The notes beneath the pieces are model-generated. The model had not been told where the DNA came from. It saw only the letters and a list, made by a program, of their open reading frames with translations, and made no database searches. The position numbers and the translations under genes are program-made. A stretch of DNA of 64,000 nt. It comes from Rotaria sordida (taxonomy: Eukaryota; Rotifera; Eurotatoria; Philodinida; Philodinidae). This document shows, in pieces, positions 13,801 through 25,700 of the stretch; position 1 is the stretch's first letter; every line of letters starts with the position of its first letter. The stretch is from positions 1 through 64,000 of the forward strand of contig CAJNOL010000169.1 in the NCBI GenBank assembly GCA_905250125.1, written 5' to 3'.

Positions 13801-14935
13801 CACCGAAAACAAAAAATAATGGAATTTGAGCCTGAAGTTTTGCCCGTATGATGAGCCTGGGAATATCCTGAAAGTCTCAATTGAAAAGAATGTCCCTTTG
13901 TCGAGATATTGAATTTCCAAAAAATGAGCCTTTGCCACAAAAATTGAGTTTACTTGAAAATTCAATATCTCGATAAAGAATCATTTTTTTCGGATGAAAC
14001 TTTCAGGATATTTCCAGACTTATCATGTGGACGAAATTTCAGGTCGAAATTCCATTATTTGATTTTTCAGTAAATATCTACAGTTAAATCGAAAATTCAG
14101 TTAAACGGTCATAATTCGAGTCAAGAGGTTCATGGGCACAAGTTCTTTTAGAATTTGCCGCAAACTCCTTGTGAATCCAATATGAGCTTAAATGGTAGGT
14201 ATAAATTTGGCCAGTTCCCTCATTAGTAGAGGACTAACAGTTTTTTGGGTTATCTTTCTTGAATAGTGTTCTGTTTGATAGGGTTTATAAGATAACTCGC
14301 TAAAAACTACAGAGTATTTAACTATAACCTTTAGTTCTGGTTTAGACAAATTTTTTTTCGTGATCCTAGTTCCAAGTCTGACGACCAGGATCGAGAGTAA
14401 AGTTAATCTCGCACGTCTCTAGCCACATTTCTCTATTTCTCTCTTTGTTTTGAACATAGTATATCACTTGACCTATATGTTGAACCTTTAGACCTAATAA
14501 TAAACATGATAGAAGATATATCATTTCGATAAATGATGAATAATTCTATTTGTAGACGACACTTTCAAATCGTATTCATGCAAATATTCTTTCTCAAGTT
14601 CATCGATTATGTGATCAATTAGCAGATGTTATTGCGGATAAATATTTCAAAAAGTAATCGATCTTTTTTTTTTTTTATCTAACATTCATTGATAATAATT
14701 TTTTTTTATCTTATTTAGAATCAGTCTTATCGATATAAGTCGAAGACTTTTATCCGTCCTTAATTATGCTTTAATTTGTTCAAATATTTCAAATCTAATA
14801 AATGATAATGATGAAAATTTTGCAAGAAAATTAAATTTATTTCATCAATCAATACTTTCGAGTGTACCATGTTCATTACCAATTGATCTTTTACTTGAAC
14901 AAATTGAATCAAAATATCGTTCTCATCGTCATTAA
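1870..14935 (+). CDS. NUP98: NUP98-NUP96 nucleoporin precursor
   Basis: Twenty-one exons: 1870-1924, 1984-2265, 2324-2509, 2576-2785, 2852-2923, 2992-3225, 3277-4593, 6072-6494, 6563-7159, 7222-7284, 7334-7513, 7586-7792, 9572-9774, 9831-9992, 10050-10183, 11899-12120, 12186-12341, 12409-12656, 12717-12856, 14556-14653, 14719-14935. They join to exactly 1802 codons, close to human. Order: FG repeats (about 1-600) interrupted by a GLEBS/RAE1-binding segment (CAMKEYTNKSMEELRMEDYQ, about 195-235); a Ser/Thr-rich linker; the autoproteolytic domain (YYMKPSM...PPVGKELN...GVYPIDRT) ending HFTRYG near 1014; then NUP96 helices with DYRLSWMLY and WQLAIFVLLHI. The family precursor cleaves itself into NUP98 (transport barrier, mRNA export) and NUP96 (Y-complex scaffold). 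Oddities are HF-T instead of HF-S, no GLFG, and four long introns with palindromes. The exon 7 donor (4594) is the least certain junction. Confidence 0.95.
4680..5995. repeat. Large palindromic repeat in NUP98 intron 7
   Basis: Sequence at about 4680-5115 recurs inverted at about 5505-5995. Matching landmarks include ATAATCAATAGTTTTCATC near 4880 against its complement near 5780, and TTGTCAACTTGCAAGATT near 5011 against its complement near 5567. The spacer is about 390 bp. It fills almost the whole 1.48-kb intron. No ORF is present. Confidence 0.85.
8795..9372. repeat. Palindromic repeat in NUP98-96 intron 12
   Basis: The outer arms are CAAATCGCTTTTCGACCGA near 8808 and its near-complement TCGGTCGAAAAGCGATTTG near 9346. 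The arms run inward to about 9060 and 9130, with AATAGAAAAGT and ACTTTTCTATT pairing on the way. The rest of the intron (7793-8790) is unassigned; 8370-8700 is slightly GC-richer but has no recognisable protein. Confidence 0.85.
11036..11827. repeat. Palindromic repeat in NUP98-96 intron 15
   Basis: The left end CACTG..TTTTTTGAATAAC (11036) is matched inverted by ..GTTATTCAAAAACC..AGTG at 11806-11827. Internal pairs include AATATTGAGATAACAGA against TCTGTTATCTCAATATT around 11395-11475. It looks like a foldback or MITE. The remaining intron sequence (10184-11035) shows no gene. Confidence 0.8.
13638..14228. repeat. Palindromic repeat in NUP98-96 intron 19
   Basis: The outer arms pair TTGAGCTCATATTGAGTTC (near 13673) with the complement of GAATCCAATATGAGCTTAA (near 14173). 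The inner arms meet around 13900-13960 at a GATATTGAATTT palindrome. The inner sequence (TCAATTGAAAAGAATGT) is shared with the SENP-intron repeat at about 58200, so the two belong to one family. Confidence 0.85.
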
Positions 14936-15066
14936 AAAAAAAATATTCGAACATTTTTTTTTTGTTCTGTATATACTGATTAGTGCTGTTCATTTTTTTT
15001 CTTTTTTTCTAATAAAAACAAAATAAAGATCTTCTAAACGTTTCTCATATGATAATTATTTCAGAT

Positions 15067-15668
15067 ATGCAATCATCATCACCACGTATATTAACATTAA
15101 TAAAACAAGCTAAACAAACATTTTCACTAATATCATCAAATAATGATCCAAATGATTGTATTGATTCACTTCGACGTTTAATGAATCGTATAACAAAATA
15201 TGATTTAAATTTTACATTATTTGATAATATGAAAAATTCTCAATCATTAAATTCAATTGATCAAAAAAATTTAGACAAATTTATAAATTCAAATGCACCT
15301 GTTTTTTATATGAAATTATATGAAGATAATATTATATCAGTGGGAATATTTATTATTAAATCACATCATCGTATGCCATTACATGATCATCCACATATGT
15401 TTGGTTTAATTAAAGTTCTTGATGGTCATGGTCATTTAAATGCTTATAATATTTTATTTGAAAAAAATGAAAACGAACTTATTTGTAGTAAACATATATC
15501 AACATCAATTAATTCACAATCAGAAACCGCCGTACTCTATCCGAATAAATTAAATATTCATGAAATATATGCAACTAATAATGATCATTGTGCTTTTTTG
15601 GATATTCTTAGTCCACCATATTCAAATGAAAATGATTGTACATGTTATATTGCTAAACCATCATCATT

Positions 15669-15700
<32 letters not shown>

Positions 15701-15819
15701 CGTCACAATCGACAACAGATATTAATGAAAATGAAAGAAATTATATTTTAAAAAGAATATTTGATGATGAATATTATACAGAATCACTTCAATATACAGG
15801 CCCAACAATATCATTGTGA
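15067..15819 (+). CDS. ADO: ADO-type thiol dioxygenase (cysteamine / N-terminal cysteine dioxygenase)
   Basis: A single-exon 250-aa cupin of the PCO_ADO family, which uses O2 and iron to oxidise cysteamine or N-terminal Cys to sulfinate. Visible: N-terminal helix SPRILTLIKQAKQTF; metal motif PLHDHPHM (two iron His) in SHHRMPLHDHPHMFGLIKVLDG; a likely third ligand His in KLNIHEI; and the family signature FLDILSPPY. A poly-Ser run (15661-15699, TCA repeats) lies in a variable loop. An in-frame ATG exists at 15049, but TTATTTCAG ends at 15064, two bases before the ATG at 15067, so I prefer 15067 with a trans-spliced or spliced leader. It lies 131 bp after the NUP98-96 stop in the same orientation, with AATAAA signals near 15010 and 15021. 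Confidence 0.9.
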
Positions 15820-17328
15820 TCGAATTCTATCTATTTTTTGTACATTTATGTATATGAGTGAATATCTATATTTTTTAGAAAAATTAGAACGCATATAAAG
15901 AAAACAAAATGTCTAGTGATTGTGCGTTAAGTTTTTTTCTTTTAATGTTTGTTCATAATGAAAATGAAGGTACGGGTGAATACATTTGGAAAAAAATAGT
16001 AGTAAAAAAAGGTTGAAAGAGAAAGCAAGGTACGAGAGTTCGGAGAGGAAGATAAGAACTTTTTTTCTAATAAGAAAATTAGTATTGTTGATTTATCTTC
16101 ATATTATTTCTAAGTTGATGTTTATTCAGATTTTTCAATTGATTTTAAAATAAAACTCTTAATACCTCTTTTTTTTTTGCTTTATTCGCATATTAATATA
16201 ATAGCTATTTTACAAATACATTGATATTTCAACATGTTCTCATGAATCATATATCAAATAAATGAGTCTAATGACAGCTATGAACAATTATGTAAAGAAA
16301 GCGATAAAAACCAGTATAATTTGATTGCTGACAACACATTAACTTTCCTAATTTGGATCTTTTGAATCTACTCTTCTATCAAATTAATTCATTCAAAAAA
16401 ATAAAAATAAAATATTTATACTAAATGTAATAATTACAACAATGTTTATTCCAATAAATTTACATTCATGTATTACTTTATAGTAAATTTATTTTGATTC
16501 ATAGAACTGACAAACTGTTTTTCATTCAAAGTGATTTATATTCATCTAATTGAATCTGTCTATAATTCAATTATGTTCTATGATGTCACGAACAAAGAGA
16601 TATGTATCATGCGTGGCTAAAATTTTCAAATCAATTAAATCAATGACACATCACGCTTCCTTCCTGTCTTTTTTATTTGATTCTATAACAAAAAAAACCT
16701 ATATTGTAATGATCATATATTGACATGCTACTTTTGATTGTCAGTCAATATTATTCTATCAATAATATCCCATCAAGAATAAGATCTGTCATTATTCTTA
16801 ATAGGTAGACAAGAGAATATCCCATTTTGAGTAAGAAAAACCTGTCATCGCGTCATTTTTCTATTCATCTAATAGATTGAATAGCAATACTACGCAGTTT
16901 TATTTATTGCTTCTTGCACATCATAACAGATGGAAAATATGTTACACTATTCTTCTTTTCCCTTTTTTTTCATTCTGTTTCTCTCTATCAACTTCCCTAG
17001 ATAATGATAGATGCCAGACAATGATTCCGTTCAACGACCGGTCGTGTGCACTACTACCATTACTCTATAGTATACGACGAAAGAAAAGCCGACGACGACT
17101 ACGATGATGATGATTGATCGGTATTGGCGAGAAGCAATGTTATTTTTTGTTCTAGAGCTAGAACTAACTCACGTCATTGACCTGCTTATATGAGCATTGA
17201 CTATAATTCTATACATTTCTATCAGCATCATTCGAACCTATTCGAGATTAAATAAGTAATTCGGTTTTATAAATTAATAGTTATAAAATAATAAAAAAAA
17301 ATTTTTTTAGTTATCAAAGTAGATAACA
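15820..17328. other. Intergenic, ADO to RAPGEF1
   Basis: No gene recognised. An AATAAA at about 16149 could serve ADO. A small ORF at 16877-17107 has no family features and I do not call it. A T-run ending in AG at 17309-17310, 19 bp before the RAPGEF1 ATG, looks like a leader splice acceptor. Confidence 0.5.
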
Positions 17329-20300
17329 ATGCCTGTTTCTCGACATTCATTTCGTCGTGTTATTGGTGATATTGTTAATCGTCATAATATTAAAAATGAT
17401 TCAACAAATAGATATTTTAGAAATAGTAGTCGATCAAGTCAAAAAAGTGATCGAAATTCTATGATTAGCAATGATTCATTATCGGTATGTTAAGATAATA
17501 TAAACAATGATTTATTTATTTTCTTTTTTTAATAGACATCTCAAACATTTTATGAACGATTACATAAATGTGAAAAAGAAGTTTATAAATCATTAAGTTA
17601 TCTTGATCAAGTTTTAACACATAATAAACTTGAAATATTAGCAAATATAGTAACATCATTAATTGAAAATATTTTTGATATTGATTCTATATTAAAAGGA
17701 ATATTTGAACATCAACCAGAATCATTTCGGTATGAAATTATTTCATGAATTCTTTTTTTTTTTTGTTTTTATTTGAAATATCTTTTTTTTCTTTCTTGTA
17801 GAACAAATCTTCTTACTGATGTTTATTCTTTATTAGCTGATTTAATTGAATGGTCTGATAAATTTGTGTTTTCAAAAACAAATACTGATAATATATATAG
17901 AAAAATTGCAAAAGATCTTCTACAAGCTGTTCAAGTAACATATGAAAAATGATTAAAAATTCTTTGAAAATGAATTTATTTATTTTGTAGATTTGCATTA
18001 CTTCAGCAATACAAACACGTTCTGATTCATATCAAAGTATTCAATCAATCAACAAGTAAATAATAAAAGATAATCTGTTCTTTAATCGATTTTCTATTTT
18101 AGTTCTATCGACAATTTCCTTCCAACTCTTCCTTTCAAACGAGAAAAACGTTCAGTGAGTTCATCAGCTTCAATCCTATCTAATCAATCTCGAAATACAA
18201 CAAATTCAAATTCTTTCCTATTTTCATCATCACAAGAACAAAATAATGATGAATGTATTCAATTAATTGTTGATGATATTAATCAAATTGTTGAAAAATA
18301 TACTCGTGAACTTGATGATGCTTTACGTTCAAAAACAACATTTCGTTCACCATCAATCAATTATCTATCTCAACAAAATCAATCATCTATATCATCATGT
18401 CGTCATAATAGTATTGATGTTTTATATGAAACAAAATATTCACTTGAAAAAAATTCTTTAAGTCAACAGAATATATTTGTTGACAATCAGGCATATCGAA
18501 AGATAAATACAACAACTGATCCACCACCATTACCACCAAAACGACATATAGGTAATTTTATTTGTTGATGGAACACAACAGGAAACATAACAGCGCAAAA
18601 AAAGAAAATTATAACGACAGTGTGAAGTCGGAAACGGAAGAAGAAGTTCTGTCAAATAATTTCGATAGCTATGCATAAACTACTAAATAATTATTGACGT
18701 CAAAGTCAAACACTATTATTATTTTCGAATAGAATACTAACTAAATATGAATGTTTTTGTTATTATCTAATTACGAATGAGTCAAATATAAGACCTCGAT
18801 AGACATATAATTGAGGCTTTTAAAATGTTTTTTTTTTTTATTGAATTTTTAGCTCGAGCATATATGTCTCTATTCGATCGATATGATCAAAATGAAGCAG
18901 AATTATTTCTTCGTGATACATGTTTTATTTCTACATCACAACATCGTTTTGAAGATTTTTTTGAACAAATTCATCAACATTTTTCACATGCACAAATATT
19001 TTCAAATAGTGATGAATGTTTGAAAAATAAAGAAGAAATAATGAAAAGTGTTCATTATAAATCTGTAAAAAAAAATTGATTTTTTTTTTCTAAATCAAAA
19101 AATCCTGATATATATATATATATTTTTTTTTTTTTGACTTTAGTCTAAAGATAATATTTCAATAGATCGTTTAAATATACATGATGATAATATTAATAAT
19201 GAAAAAAATCAATATATGAATGATTTATTTCTTGAAAATATATCTCATTTACTTGTTTTTAATCTGGTAAAGAAATTTTGTGATGATGTTCTTTTTAAAT
19301 ATTTCTTTTATAGAGCGAAGATCCTCCATTACGTGGTGGTTCTATTGATGCATTGATTATTCGAGCAACATCACCTGATAAAAAAGGTACTCTATCAAAT
19401 ATTATCGATCTATCTTTATGTCACATTATGATTTTTCATTTATTTAGATTTTCTCTATCAAGAAGCATTTTTAACTACATATCGTACATTTATTTCTCCG
19501 AGTGATCTTGTTGAAAAACTTATTCAACGTTATACATACTTTGCTAAATTTGAAAATAAGAAAAAGATTGCTCGATATGCATTTTCACTTCTTATGCGTG
19601 TTATCGATGAAATCGAGTATGAAATTTTTACATTTTTCAAAAGTTGAATTAGATAAATCTAATAAATTTAGAAATAATATTTTGTATCGTTTCGTAAAAT
19701 TTACATGAAAATCTTTAAACTTTTCAAGTGACGAGAATAGTATCTAGCTTTGTATTATTGGTAGAGATAAATCCCTTAAAAACTCCAAAGTAAATTTTAA
19801 TATTGTAATAAAACATTTTTCGACTAAAGCATTTCAGAAAAATGATTAAATTTTTTAGAAGAAAGCCTGCGCGAATCTATTTTCCACGGATTTATAAGTT
19901 AGATAAGTATCAGTTCAATACCTATTAGAGGCCGTCGGCTTCAAAGTTTTGGAATCTAGATCCGGTCGAACCGTACTTTGATAATTTCAATGAAATTTTC
20001 TAATCGGCATCGGACAATCTTGCAGAAGATACGAGATATTTTTTTCTGGTTTTGTATTAGGTGACTAACGCACCTTACACATTTCTCAGACACTTAAAGC
20101 TCGTGGAATCCGAAATTTTCAAATTCATACGCGGTGAGGTCCGGATTCAAGTCCAAAATCCACCCATACTCTCTGATATCCACTTACTGACAAGTTAGCT
20201 ATTACAATAGTTTCGCTAGACTTCTACTATCGGATTGCGTATAAGTAGATTTAATCATTTTCAGAATATGATAAATCTTTCAGTTCAAGCAAATGCTTCC

Positions 20301-21436
20301 TCTTTTGATATATTCAATGTTCAAAGGTTAATTAAATTTGAGAAATAGTCAGAAAAATCGAGAATTTTTAAACGTTGAATACTTCAAGGAGGAAGCAATC
20401 GTTTCGACTGAAACTTATGAGCTATTCTGAGAGGTAAAAAAATCAACAAAACTATCATTACTTTCAGTAGAGAAAGTCTATATATCAGAATCCCTTTAGG
20501 ATTATTCTAGTCTAGAGGTTCTCTCTCTCAATGACGGATCTATGATTTTGAGCAAGGAGAGCGATCACGGTCACAAAACATGGGTAGGGGCTCATTGCCT
20601 TCTTCTAAAATCCGCCAATGATGTCTATATGCTTAAACTGTGAGCTAATTAGTAATAAATCACTTTCGATAAGTCTCTTATCAGTTGATAATCAATCATT
20701 AAACACTTACTTGTTGATAACTTTTTCTTTTTTTTAGTAATGAATTATCTGAAAATCTAATTAAAAAAATTTCACATTTTGTTGCAACTTTAATTCGTCG
20801 TGGTGAACTTCAATTAGGTAAATTATTAAGACGAAAATCACTTGAAAGTTATGCTAAATTACAATCAAAATCTGAACAATTACAACAAGATGTTGTTCTT
20901 ATTCAAAATTCAATTTCATCAAAACGAGCAATATTACTTGATTTTCATTCAATTGATATAAGTGAACAATTAACATTACTTGATTCAGAATTATTTCTTA
21001 AAATTCAATTATCTGAAATTTTATATATGTCTATTGAAAAAGGCGAAGAATATTCACCAAATTTAGCAGCATTTACTGAACATTTTAATAATATATCTTA
21101 TTGGTAATTATATCATATGAAATTTATAAAAGAAAATATTTTTTTTTGTTTTCTTACTTATGTAGGGTACGATCTCGTATACTCGAACGAAATTCTCAAC
21201 GACAACGTGAAAATTATTTTGAAAAATTTCTTAAAATTTTAAAAGTAAATTTCTTTTATTTTTATTGTACTTTTTTTTGATTTTCAAGAAATATAAAAAT
21301 TTATATTTTTATTTTGTCAAATAGCATTTACGACGATTAAATAATTTTAATTCTTATTTGGCTATACTTTCGGCACTTGATTGTGGACCATTAAAACGAT
21401 TAACTTGGTCAAAAAATATCACCGATGTAAGACTTC

Positions 21437-21467
<31 letters not shown>

Positions 21468-21979
21468 CGAAAAGTTATTCTAGGCCATTTCTGAACATAC
21501 TGGACTTATTGATAGTACTGGTTCATTTAAAAATTATCGTGAAGCATTAAATGCATCAGTTGGTCAACCATGTATTCCTTATATGTAAGTCATAGATAAA
21601 ACAATTATTTAAAATGATTGTTAAGTTTATTTTTCTCTTTTTTTTTTCTAAGTGGTTTAATTTTATCTGATTTAACTTTTGTTCATATTGGTAATTCAGA
21701 TAATTTACAAGATGATCGAATAATTAATTTTTGGAAACGATGGCAACAATTTACAATATTACATAAACTTCGTTATTGTCGAAAATGGTTTGAAAGAAGA
21801 TTTCATTTTTTTTTTTTTGTTGATTGATGATTTTTTTTTTCTTTAGGGAATATAAATTTGTTCGTAATGATCGTATTTTATATTTTTTTAATAATTTTGA
21901 TGATTATATGAATGAAGAAGCACAATGGATACAATCAGAAAAGATTAAACCACGACAAAAAATTAATCCTTATGCATAA
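17329..21979 (+). CDS. RAPGEF1: C3G/RAPGEF1, Rap1 guanine-nucleotide exchange factor
   Basis: Fifteen exons: 17329-17484, 17536-17729, 17802-17934, 17991-18055, 18103-18551, 18853-19064, 19144-19266, 19314-19386, 19448-19616, 20738-21103, 21166-21244, 21325-21426, 21484-21584, 21653-21787, 21847-21979; 829 aa. An N-terminal helical region is followed by a Ser-rich linker with one CRK-SH3 ligand (PPPLPPKR, near 325), then a REM domain (FLYQEAFLTTYRTFISP, near 470) and a CDC25 domain (LLDFHSIDISEQLTLLDSEL, FTEHFNNISYWVRS, LRRLNNFNSYLAILSALD, PCIPYIGLILSDLTFVHIGN). The FNSYLAILSAL and IPYLGLxLxDLTFVHxGN blocks identify C3G rather than SOS. C3G loads GTP on Rap1 downstream of CRK adaptors. Mammalian C3G is longer and has several CRK motifs; only one is visible here. 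The intron 19617-20737 holds an inverted repeat. Confidence 0.93.
20205..20492. repeat. Inverted repeat in RAPGEF1 intron 9
   Basis: The left arm at about 20210-20330 (TAGACTTCTACT...GCTTCCTC...TTCAATGTTC) is the approximate complement of 20370-20490 (GAATACTTCAAGGAGGAAGC...AGTAGAGAAAGTCTA). The rest of the 1.1-kb intron has no coding signal. Confidence 0.75.
21439..21467. repeat. (TTTA)n microsatellite
   Basis: About seven TTTA units inside the 57-bp RAPGEF1 intron 12, forming its polypyrimidine side. Confidence 0.95.
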
Positions 21980-22218
21980 AAATAAAATATTTTTAGTAAT
22001 TTAAATCGAGTTTTGAGTTAAACAAAATGTATATTTATGTCAGATATTTTGTTATCTATTACACAATGACAAGGATTAAAAACAAAAAAACAAAAAGACT
22101 TCTATCTTTTATTGTTTATATTTATGCATTGTATTTGTTTCTTCTTTCGAGTTAATTTTTTTTTTGTTTTGTATCAAATATTTAATATGCTTCCGTATGT
22201 TGTTTTTTCAAAATTTCA

Positions 22219-22224
22219 ATAAAT
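22219..22224 (+). terminator. Polyadenylation signal AATAAA
   Basis: The first clear AATAAA downstream of the RAPGEF1 stop (240 bp), immediately 5' of the transposon at 22237. Confidence 0.5.
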
Positions 22225-22236
22225 TTTACTGAAATA

Positions 22237-22780
22237 CAGTGAATACTAAAATTATTCAACAAGGTTTATTTTCTGCTGCTGTAAGCGTTAGAAAGAATCT
22301 AAATAGTGATTCAGATTCCAGAAAACCACAAGACTAGTTTTTCAGAATCTAGAACAGGTATATATAATCTTGTTTCGGTGATATGGAACAAGAGAGCAAA
22401 CAATTCTCTACAAAATGAGATATCGTCGAGTTCTTCGCGACGCTTTTTATCTGAGATACAGCAACCTTACGGAAGCCCCTAAAGTCGGTTGTTTTTTCCA
22501 ATTTCTTATAGAAAAACTTTTTTTTTTGACTTTCAATCAAATTGTTATATCTCAGCTAAAAAAATCGCAGAGAACTTCGCGATATCTTATTTTGTAGAGG
22601 ACGGTTTACTCTATCGTTCTATGTTGTCTAAACAAAATTATATTTACCTGTTCTAGGATCTAAAAAAGTAGCCTTGTGGTTTTCTAGAGTCTGAATCACT
22701 ATTTAGATTCTTTCAAATACTTATAGCAGCGAAAAAAAATTGAAAATAAATCTTGTTGAATAATTTTGGGACTTACTATG
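22237..22780. mobile_element. Palindromic MITE, TA-flanked (mariner/pogo-like)
   Basis: A 544-bp near-complete palindrome. The left arm reads CAGTGAATAC..AAAATTATTCAACAAG and the right arm (inverted) CATAGTAAG..CAAAATTATTCAACAAG. Further in, AGAATCTAAATAGTGATTC and its complement pair, and the arms nearly meet around 22510. It is flanked by TA at 22235-22236 and 22781-22782, as expected for TA-inserting Tc1/mariner-class elements. It has no transposase. Two short ORFs across it are palindrome artefacts. Confidence 0.75.
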
Positions 22781-25700
22781 TAATAGACAGAATAGTTGGG
22801 TATGCTCGACATAGCTTAGCTGGTATTTTTTCTCTGACAAGGAAAATAGTTTATTATATGGATTTGCTATAGTAAAATACAGAAGAGCAAAGCCACTCAA
22901 AACAAAAATCTTTTCAAATCAAATCAGGTAAGGTTGATCTCTTCTTATTGGATCTTTTCTTTACTTTACTATAAAAAATCTAGATGGTACTTGAGTTTCA
23001 TTCGATTGCGAAATGTGGTACGAAGCTACGAATATCGATTATCGAAAAATTCGATATCTCAAAAAAAAAATGTTTCGATTAATCAACTGATCGAGGTAGC
23101 AAAAGGAATTGAAAAGCAGACATGGTAAAATTCATTACTATGAGAATTCTATCAACGCGTATCAGCATGGTTCTAATGAACCATGTCGGTTGATCAATGA
23201 ATTGTCTATATGATCCATTATCTATAATTAACTTTTTTCACAATTATCTTAGTCATAAACAAGAAAAATGCTGTCTTCATTTCAATTATCTTGAAATTGG
23301 AAAAATAACAAAGTCTAAAAAAAAGAAGGGGGTCTTATATGTTACCTGTTTTGTCATTTTGACTATCAGAAGTCTCTAACTAATAAAATCAGACCTTTTA
23401 AAGCATTCTGCATTGTATATCAAGTGACTGAGCTAGCCGAAATTATTCTATATTTTATGTGTTCGAAAAGGTTATGTTGTAGGATGTTTTCGTGGAAAAT
23501 ACTATACTCATTTTCTTACATATTCAGCTGATCTATATGTAAAATTAAGCTATTTCAGTTCTCTGTCGCATGACGTGTAGACGTATGAGAAAAGATTATT
23601 CCTTACCTTACATAAGTATATGATTAAGTCGCATATCACTAATGAACTCTCACGACGAATATCATCTAGTGCTGTTCTCTAATGGTAGCAATTCACTTCG
23701 CATTTCATATCAATCGATAGATCTGGACGAGACCTACTCAATGATGCTAAGAAATCCACGAAAAAGAAATGAAAGATTATGTCTCGTTTTAGAAATACTC
23801 AACACAGTATTATGTTGAGTATCGCTATGTATATGTTTAAATGATAAAAAAGAAATTTTTATTTATTACAACGCATAAACCCATTCTGGATTGCATAGCA
23901 ATCGATAGTTCTCATAAAGACTTATGAAATGGTGATGAAGAAGGGTGTGGATGGATTTGCGTGTTGGTGAAGTAAATATTCACACCCAAACCAGAACAAA
24001 TAAGTTTTCTCTTTGCACTTCAGGATGTATCTGGAAAACTTTCTTTGTTCAAAAACAAATCAACAGTTTTTTCTTTTTTATTTTTTTGCTACAATATAAT
24101 CACAAACAGTATGCATTCATACTAATAAAAAATATGTTGTATGTGTCGTATTTTCTCATACGAGGTGCTCGTCGCGATACACTTTTTCCAACTAACTTGC
24201 GAGACATTTTGAAAATGTGGTTCAAATCCACGCTTCGACACACCTGCTTTTTTACTATAAAACCGAATAAGCACTACGTTTTCAGTTTAATTTGAATTAT
24301 TAATACCTACTCTTCGAGTACAAGATGGTAAGATCATAAGATCCGACCAGCTCGAGTCGATTTGATTCCAGCCAGACCACTTTGAAATGGTCCAATGTCG
24401 ATCATTGATCAATCTCTCCATATATTCCTGACTAAAGGTAAATCGAAAAATAATCTAGAAATCAAGATAAAGTTCAGTATGTTTCATCGCCTTGATTATA
24501 TATCGATGCATGCGTACAACAAAACGATGAATGAGTAATTAGTCAATAGACTATGATACATTTTATTTTAATGTGTTGACTGAGCACAATACAAGAATTC
24601 AAAATTTATCAGAGAGAAAATATTTTATATTGTTTCATTTTTTTCGAAATAAACATCATTGCAAAATTTCATTTGTAGTATGCTGATACTTTACACCAAT
24701 GCTCGTATACAACTCGATTACGATCGAGATCAGATGAATAAGAAAGCTTCCGAAAAACCTCTATTTACATTATGACAAATTTTTAAATGTTCTTGTCATA
24801 GCAAAAAAAAGTAAATGTGCTACAGAACTGATTCTTGAAAATTCATTCGATTTTAATGATGTTTTCAATATGATGCAAATCATACTTAGTCTATAGATCT
24901 TCGTGATATTAGATGTTTGCGAATCAATGACTATGGAGAGAAATGAAATGAATGTAACGTAATGAATAGTGTTGAATTGATTCTTAATGAATTTTTAGTG
25001 ATTCAAACGTGTCAACACGATAAAATAACATAGAAAGACAGTGACAAAAAGCTCTTTATGAGATACAATTACATTAAAAGGAAGAAACGAAAAAAGAACA
25101 ATTCAACTTTACTTCTTTTTAGTAGTAATTTACTTACACATTCTATCTCCACATTGTCATTAACTATACAGATACGAACGTAAGAAGAAAAAACCGATGG
25201 CAACAATAATTAAAAAAAATTCCATTATGTGTGTTTTTGTTTCGTTAGCTTGTTCATTGTTAATGTACTATTTTTTTTTGTTGATATCTCTTGTTTATCA
25301 CATTAGCACTTTCAGAAGAAACCCAAAAATGTGTATTGTACTGCTTTGCTCATTTTTGAATTGCTAATAGATACTTCAATTTTCCATGATTTGCGAACTC
25401 GAATTGGAGAGCTAGCAATAACTTCAGTAATCATGAGGTAGGATACATGTCGTTGAGAATTAAGCATAATGAGAACCTTTATTTTTACTTGAAACAATCG
25501 TTAATGGTGTGTACTAAATTTCACAAGGATAAAAATTACTGATTGATTGTGGCTTCAATGAAAACAAAATTTGTTTTTCTTCTTGTTTCGTTCGCATTGT
25601 CACGATATCCATTAAAATCGCAAGTGACACTCGTCCGTGCGACTCATTTGATTCTCGACTGAATATTCAACTCTTCCCGTATAATATCTTACTTAACAAT

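Noticed and set aside
9572-14935. Initial reading of these exons as a separate NUP107-like gene
   Set aside because: DYRLSWMLY and WQLAIFVLLHI match NUP96, and the frame is continuous with NUP98 through the intron at 7793-9571, giving one precursor.
17329-21979. Initial reading as SOS Ras exchange factor
   Set aside because: There are no histone-fold, DH or PH domains; the PPPLPPK motif and the CDC25 sequence blocks are those of C3G/RAPGEF1.
22349-22597. Mirror-image ORFs on both strands
   Set aside because: They lie in the two arms of the palindromic element at 22237-22780.
24210-24245. GGTTCAAATCC resembling a tRNA B box
   Set aside because: No A box, no cloverleaf stems and no acceptor pairing around it.
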